Under the pieces are notes generated by a model, which had not been told where the DNA came from, did no database searches, and saw only the letters and a list, made by a program, of their open reading frames with translations. DNA of 64,000 nt from Citrobacter sedlakii NBRC 105722 (lineage in GTDB: Bacteria; Pseudomonadota; Gammaproteobacteria; Enterobacterales; Enterobacteriaceae), in the NCBI RefSeq assembly GCF_000759835.1, contig NZ_BBNB01000014.1, forward strand, positions 92,569-156,568. The letters run 5' to 3'. This document shows positions 60,589 through 64,000 of this stretch, one piece after another (position 1 is the first letter of the stretch; each line of letters opens with the position of its first letter). The position numbers and the translations under genes are program-made.

Positions 60589-60676
60589 GTAAGGTACTGG
60601 AAATGTTGACCACTTTAACGGGGACGGTGTTATCATTGCCCGCTTATGTCGTCTGCATAGCACAGAGGACCCTTCA

Positions 60677-60718
60677 ATGAACAGAGAAGAAATGCACTGT
60701 GATGTTGTCAAAATTTAA
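60677..60718 (+). CDS. Short upstream ORF overlapping pssA start (13 aa)
   Basis: ATG at 60677 with GAGG at -12 encodes [13 protein letters not shown] and ends 17 bases after the pssA ATG, in the +1 frame. The placement allows coupling or interference with pssA initiation. No direct evidence of translation exists. Confidence 0.4.
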   Translation: MNREEMHCDVVKI

Positions 60719-62057
60719 GCGTAATAAACATCAACAACACCTTGCCCAACTACCGAAGATTTCTCAATCAGTTGATGATGTCGATTTCTTTTATGCTCCT
60801 GCCAGGTTCAGGGAGACTCTGCTGGAGAAAATAGCCGGCGCGAAGCAACGCATTTGCATCATCGCCCTGTATCTGGAACAGGATGACGGTGGCAAAGGCA
60901 TCCTAAACGCGCTTTATGAGGCGAAACGGCAGCGGCCGGAACTCGACGTTCGGGTGCTTGTCGACTGGCATCGTGCGCAACGTGGACGAATCGGCGCGGC
61001 GGCATCGAATACCAATGCCGACTGGTATTGCCGGATGGCACATGAAAACCCCGGCGTCGACGTACCGGTCTACGGCGTACCCATCAACACTCGTGAAGCC
61101 CTTGGCGTTCTCCATTTCAAAGGCTTTATCATTGATGACAGCGTGCTGTACAGCGGCGCTAGCCTGAACGACGTCTACCTGCATCAGCATGATAAATATC
61201 GTTATGATCGCTATCACCTGATCCGTAACGCCAAAATGGCTGACATCATGTTCGAATGGGTCACCCAGAACCTGATGCAGGGTCGTGGCGTTAATCGACT
61301 GGATGATACTCAACGTCCAAAAAGTCCGGAAATCAAAAATGATATTCGTCTGTATCGCCAGGAGTTACGCGATGCGGCCTACCATTTTCAGGGCGATGCG
61401 AACAACGATCAGCTTTCCGTGACACCATTAGTAGGCCTGGGTAAATCCAGCCTGCTCAATAAAACCATCTTTCATTTGATGCCGTGCACGGAACATAAGC
61501 TTACGATTTGCACGCCTTACTTCAACCTGCCAGCGATTCTGGTGCGCAACATTATTCAGTTGCTGCGTGAAGGTAAAAAGGTGGAGATCATCGTCGGAGA
61601 TAAAACCGCCAACGATTTTTATATTCCGGAAAACGAGCCGTTTAAAATTATCGGCGCTCTGCCCTATCTCTACGAGATTAACCTGCGGCGTTTCCTGAGC
61701 CGTCTGCAATACTATGTGAATACCGATCAGCTCGTCGTCCGTCTGTGGAAAGACGAAGATAATTCTTATCATCTCAAAGGCATGTGGGTGGATGACAACT
61801 GGATGTTGCTTACCGGTAATAACCTCAATCCGCGCGCCTGGCGTCTGGATCTGGAAAATGCGATCCTGATTCACGATCCTCAGCAAGAACTGGCGGCGCA
61901 AAGAGAAAAAGAACTGGATCTGATCCGTACGCATACTACGATCGTTAAACATTATCGCGATCTTCAAAGCATCGCTGATTATCCGGTCAAAGTCCGTAAA
62001 CTTATTCGCCGACTTCGCCGGATTCGGATCGACAGGCTTATTAGTCGTATTCTGTAA
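60702..62057 (+). CDS. pssA: Phosphatidylserine synthase PssA
   Basis: This 451-residue enzyme makes phosphatidylserine from CDP-diacylglycerol and serine. Two PLD-type HKD motifs are present: [20 protein letters not shown] and [21 protein letters not shown] basic C terminus ([16 protein letters not shown]) associates with ribosomes and the membrane. The ATG at 60702, giving [10 protein letters not shown], matches E. coli; a GTG three bases earlier also lies in frame. Confidence 0.98.
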   Translation: MLSKFKRNKHQQHLAQLPKISQSVDDVDFFYAPARFRETLLEKIAGAKQRICIIALYLEQDDGGKGILNALYEAKRQRPELDVRVLVDWHRAQRGRIGAAASNTNADWYCRMAHENPGVDVPVYGVPINTREALGVLHFKGFIIDDSVLYSGASLNDVYLHQHDKYRYDRYHLIRNAKMADIMFEWVTQNLMQGRGVNRLDDTQRPKSPEIKNDIRLYRQELRDAAYHFQGDANNDQLSVTPLVGLGKSSLLNKTIFHLMPCTEHKLTICTPYFNLPAILVRNIIQLLREGKKVEIIVGDKTANDFYIPENEPFKIIGALPYLYEINLRRFLSRLQYYVNTDQLVVRLWKDEDNSYHLKGMWVDDNWMLLTGNNLNPRAWRLDLENAILIHDPQQELAAQREKELDLIRTHTTIVKHYRDLQSIADYPVKVRKLIRRLRRIRIDRLISRIL

Positions 62058-62059
62058 TC

Positions 62060-62086
62060 AAAACCCCGTCCTGTACGGGGTTTTCT
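62060..62086 (+). terminator. Terminator of pssA
   Basis: AACCCCGT, CCTGT, ACGGGGTT then TTCTG, directly after the pssA stop. The yfiM ribosome site lies at its end. Confidence 0.72.
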
Positions 62087-62100
62087 GTATGGAGGTGCCG

Positions 62101-62424
62101 GTGCGTATACTTCTTGTTCTGAGCGTCTTTGTTCTTTCGGGATGTAGCCATCTGGCTCAGGACAGCTGGCACGGGCAAGATAAGGCTCAGCATTTTATCG
62201 CCTCCGCGATGCTTTCAGCCGCAGGTAACGAATATGCGCATCATCAGGGTATGAGCCGCGATCGCAGCGCCGCATTTGGTTTGATGTTTTCGCTCAGCCT
62301 TGGCGCGTCAAAAGAACTGTGGGACAGCCGCCCTGAAGGGAGCGGCTGGAGCTGGAAAGATTTCGCCTGGGATGTCGCCGGGGCAACCACTGGCTATGCC
62401 GTCTGGCAACTGGCGCATGACTAA
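62101..62424 (+). CDS. yfiM: Putative lipoprotein YfiM
   Basis: A GTG start after TGGAGGTGCCG gives 107 residues, the E. coli YfiM length. The N terminus is a lipoprotein signal ([14 protein letters not shown]). The rest has [20 protein letters not shown] and [18 protein letters not shown]. Function unknown. It overlaps the converging kgtP 3' end by four bases. Confidence 0.9.
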   Translation: MRILLVLSVFVLSGCSHLAQDSWHGQDKAQHFIASAMLSAAGNEYAHHQGMSRDRSAAFGLMFSLSLGASKELWDSRPEGSGWSWKDFAWDVAGATTGYAVWQLAHD

Positions 62425-63719
62425 AGGCGCAGCCCTTTACCCTTGCGGTGCAGCATCAGCGAGACTAAAAACGCGACGATCGCCATAACTGTGACATACC
62501 AGAAGAAAGAGGTTTCCATGCCGACAGACTTCAGCGAGAGCGCGACGTATTCTGCGGAACCACCAAACAACGCATTCGCCACCGCATAGGAAAGACCAAC
62601 CCCCAGCGCACGAACCTGCGCCGGAAACATTTCGGCCTTCAGAATCCCACTGATTGAAGTGTAGAAGCTGACAATTAGCAATGCGCACATGACCAACCCA
62701 AAGGCTGCGTAAGGCGATGTCACGTTCTGTAGCGCGGATAAAATGGGTACGGTAAACAGTGTCGCCAGCGCGCCAAAACACAGCATCGAGGTACGTCGAC
62801 CAATTTTATCAGACAGGGCGCCAAACAACGGCTGAACAAGCATGTATACAAACAGAGCGGCAGTCATAATTCCGCTGGCCACGTTGGCATGCATCCCGGC
62901 GGTATTCACCAGATACTTTTGCATGTAAGTCGTGAAGGTATAGAAACAGAGGGAACCCGCGGCGGTGAATCCAAGCACCATGATAAATGCTCTGCGGTTT
63001 CGCCATAGTCCTTTCAGCGAGCCTGCTTCTTTCAGAGCTCGGGTTTCCTGCTTTGACGTTTCGTCAAGCTGACGACGCAGCCAGAGCGCGACCACGGCCA
63101 GTACTGCGCCTAACGCAAAGGGTATACGCCACCCCCACTCTCTGAGCGCTGCATCCTCCATGCTGTGCTGTAAGACTACTACAACCAGCAGTGCCAGCAA
63201 TTGCCCACCAATCAGCGTCACATACTGAAACGAGGCATAAAAACCTTTTCGTCCTTCTACAGCGACTTCACTCATATAGGTTGCGCTGGTGCCATATTCT
63301 CCACCAACAGACAGCCCCTGAAACAGACGGGCAAGCAGTAACAACGCTGGCGCCCATGTGCCGATGGTTTCATAACCGGGCAGACAGGCGATCACCAGCG
63401 ATCCCATACACATCATACACACCGATAACAGCATGGATTTTTTTCGCCCATGTTTATCGGCTATCCGACCGAACAGCCAGCCGCCAATAGGGCGCATTAA
63501 AAAGCCTGCGGCAAAGACGCCTGCGGTCTGGAGAAGTTGAGTTGTGGTGTTACCCGAGGGGAAGAAGATGTGCGCAAAGTAGAGGGAACAGAAGGAATAG
63601 ACGTAGAAATCAAACCATTCAACCAGATTCCCGGATGAGGCACCGACAATTGCCCATACGCGGCGACGGGTATCACTGTCGGTCAGTGACCCGTTCACAG
63701 TTACACTGCTTTCTGTCAT
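62421..63719 (-). CDS. kgtP: Alpha-ketoglutarate permease KgtP
   Basis: This 432-residue MFS transporter has 12 membrane segments and the family loop [20 protein letters not shown]. The second-half counterpart is [20 protein letters not shown]. It imports 2-oxoglutarate with protons. The start at 63719 ([10 protein letters not shown]) follows AGGAGTAC and gives the E. coli length. Confidence 0.97.
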   Translation of the reverse strand: MTESSVTVNGSLTDSDTRRRVWAIVGASSGNLVEWFDFYVYSFCSLYFAHIFFPSGNTTTQLLQTAGVFAAGFLMRPIGGWLFGRIADKHGRKKSMLLSVCMMCMGSLVIACLPGYETIGTWAPALLLLARLFQGLSVGGEYGTSATYMSEVAVEGRKGFYASFQYVTLIGGQLLALLVVVVLQHSMEDAALREWGWRIPFALGAVLAVVALWLRRQLDETSKQETRALKEAGSLKGLWRNRRAFIMVLGFTAAGSLCFYTFTTYMQKYLVNTAGMHANVASGIMTAALFVYMLVQPLFGALSDKIGRRTSMLCFGALATLFTVPILSALQNVTSPYAAFGLVMCALLIVSFYTSISGILKAEMFPAQVRALGVGLSYAVANALFGGSAEYVALSLKSVGMETSFFWYVTVMAIVAFLVSLMLHRKGKGLRL

Positions 63720-64000
63720 TAGAATTGTACTCCTGCCAAAGATCTGATTGTGATCATCAGTTGTGTTTGCTGTCATTTTGGTAAATGAAATGTTATTCAA
63801 TTGTTATATATTATTATGTGACAGGGGTCGAGGATTTAATTAGCAGTAGAAGGAATTCAGAGGAAGCTCAGTGTGTATGGGGGTCAGGACCCGACTTTTA
63901 CCATAGCCTGACGGCAATCGGTCTGCAGAGCAGTTGGTCAACTTAGGCGCCAGAAGGATGCTTGTTCGCGGCGGATGTCGCTGCGCTGAGATGGCCTGTA
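63720..64000. other. Region upstream of kgtP with no recognised gene
   Basis: About 280 bases, AT-rich close to kgtP and GC-richer toward the edge. It should hold the kgtP promoter. In E. coli rrnG lies nearby, but no 5S, 16S or tRNA sequence is recognised here. Confidence 0.5.

Noticed and set aside
63840..64000. Possible rRNA-operon sequence at the right edge
   Set aside because: No 5S, 16S or 23S motif is recognised, although rrnG lies near kgtP in E. coli.

Overview
The window is enterobacterial chromosome, most probably Salmonella enterica or a close relative. The right third has the conserved order rseC-rseB-rseA-rpoE-nadB / yfiC / srmB / grcA / ung / yfiF / trxC / yfiP / pat / pssA / yfiM / kgtP, and protein lengths match the known E. 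coli/Salmonella products. The left two thirds (1 to about 43.6 kb) are one end of a lambdoid siphovirus-type prophage. It is inserted in the first codons of lepA, beside rseC, which is the Gifsy-1 attachment position of Salmonella. The other prophage end lies beyond the left edge.

Prophage layout, from the host junction leftwards: integrase, excisionase, DUF4060 gene, RecT and RecE. Next comes a pL operon of small genes and an immunity region with a short CI-like repressor, a Cro/YdaS-like gene and matching operators at pR and pL. A two-gene AT-rich cassette with its own promoter sits downstream of the repressor, where lambdoid phages often carry exclusion or defence genes. Leftward from pR come YdaT, replication genes O and P with an iteron origin inside O, and small accessory genes, including a HolE-like (Pol III theta) protein and a four-cysteine secreted protein. 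These are followed by a P63C gene, a LexA-controlled dinI operon, DUF1367, DUF1364, RusA, YlcG and antiterminator Q. Downstream of Q are a putative late leader and terminator, two phage tRNAs (Arg-UCU, Gly-UCC), holins, a GH19 endolysin and Rz/Rz1. The packaging, head and tail genes end at the tail-tip protein cut by the window edge.

The structural genes use two probable -1 programmed frameshifts: an A AAA AAG site makes a G-GT type tail assembly chaperone, and a G-run at the end of the capsid gene appends an Ig-like domain to a fraction of capsid protein. Between the chaperone and tape-measure genes sits a roughly 3.8 kb P22 immI-like island. It holds Mnt- and Arc-like repressors, two antirepressor genes, two candidate sar-like antisense RNAs, a stand-alone FtsK-gamma domain protein and a second four-cysteine secreted protein.

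The repressor lacks a self-cleavage domain. Prophage induction is therefore likely to work through antirepressors: a LexA-controlled small-protein operon, as in Gifsy phages, and possibly the P22-like Ant proteins. Outside the prophage the only unusual host gene is a large AIDA-type autotransporter inserted between srmB and grcA.
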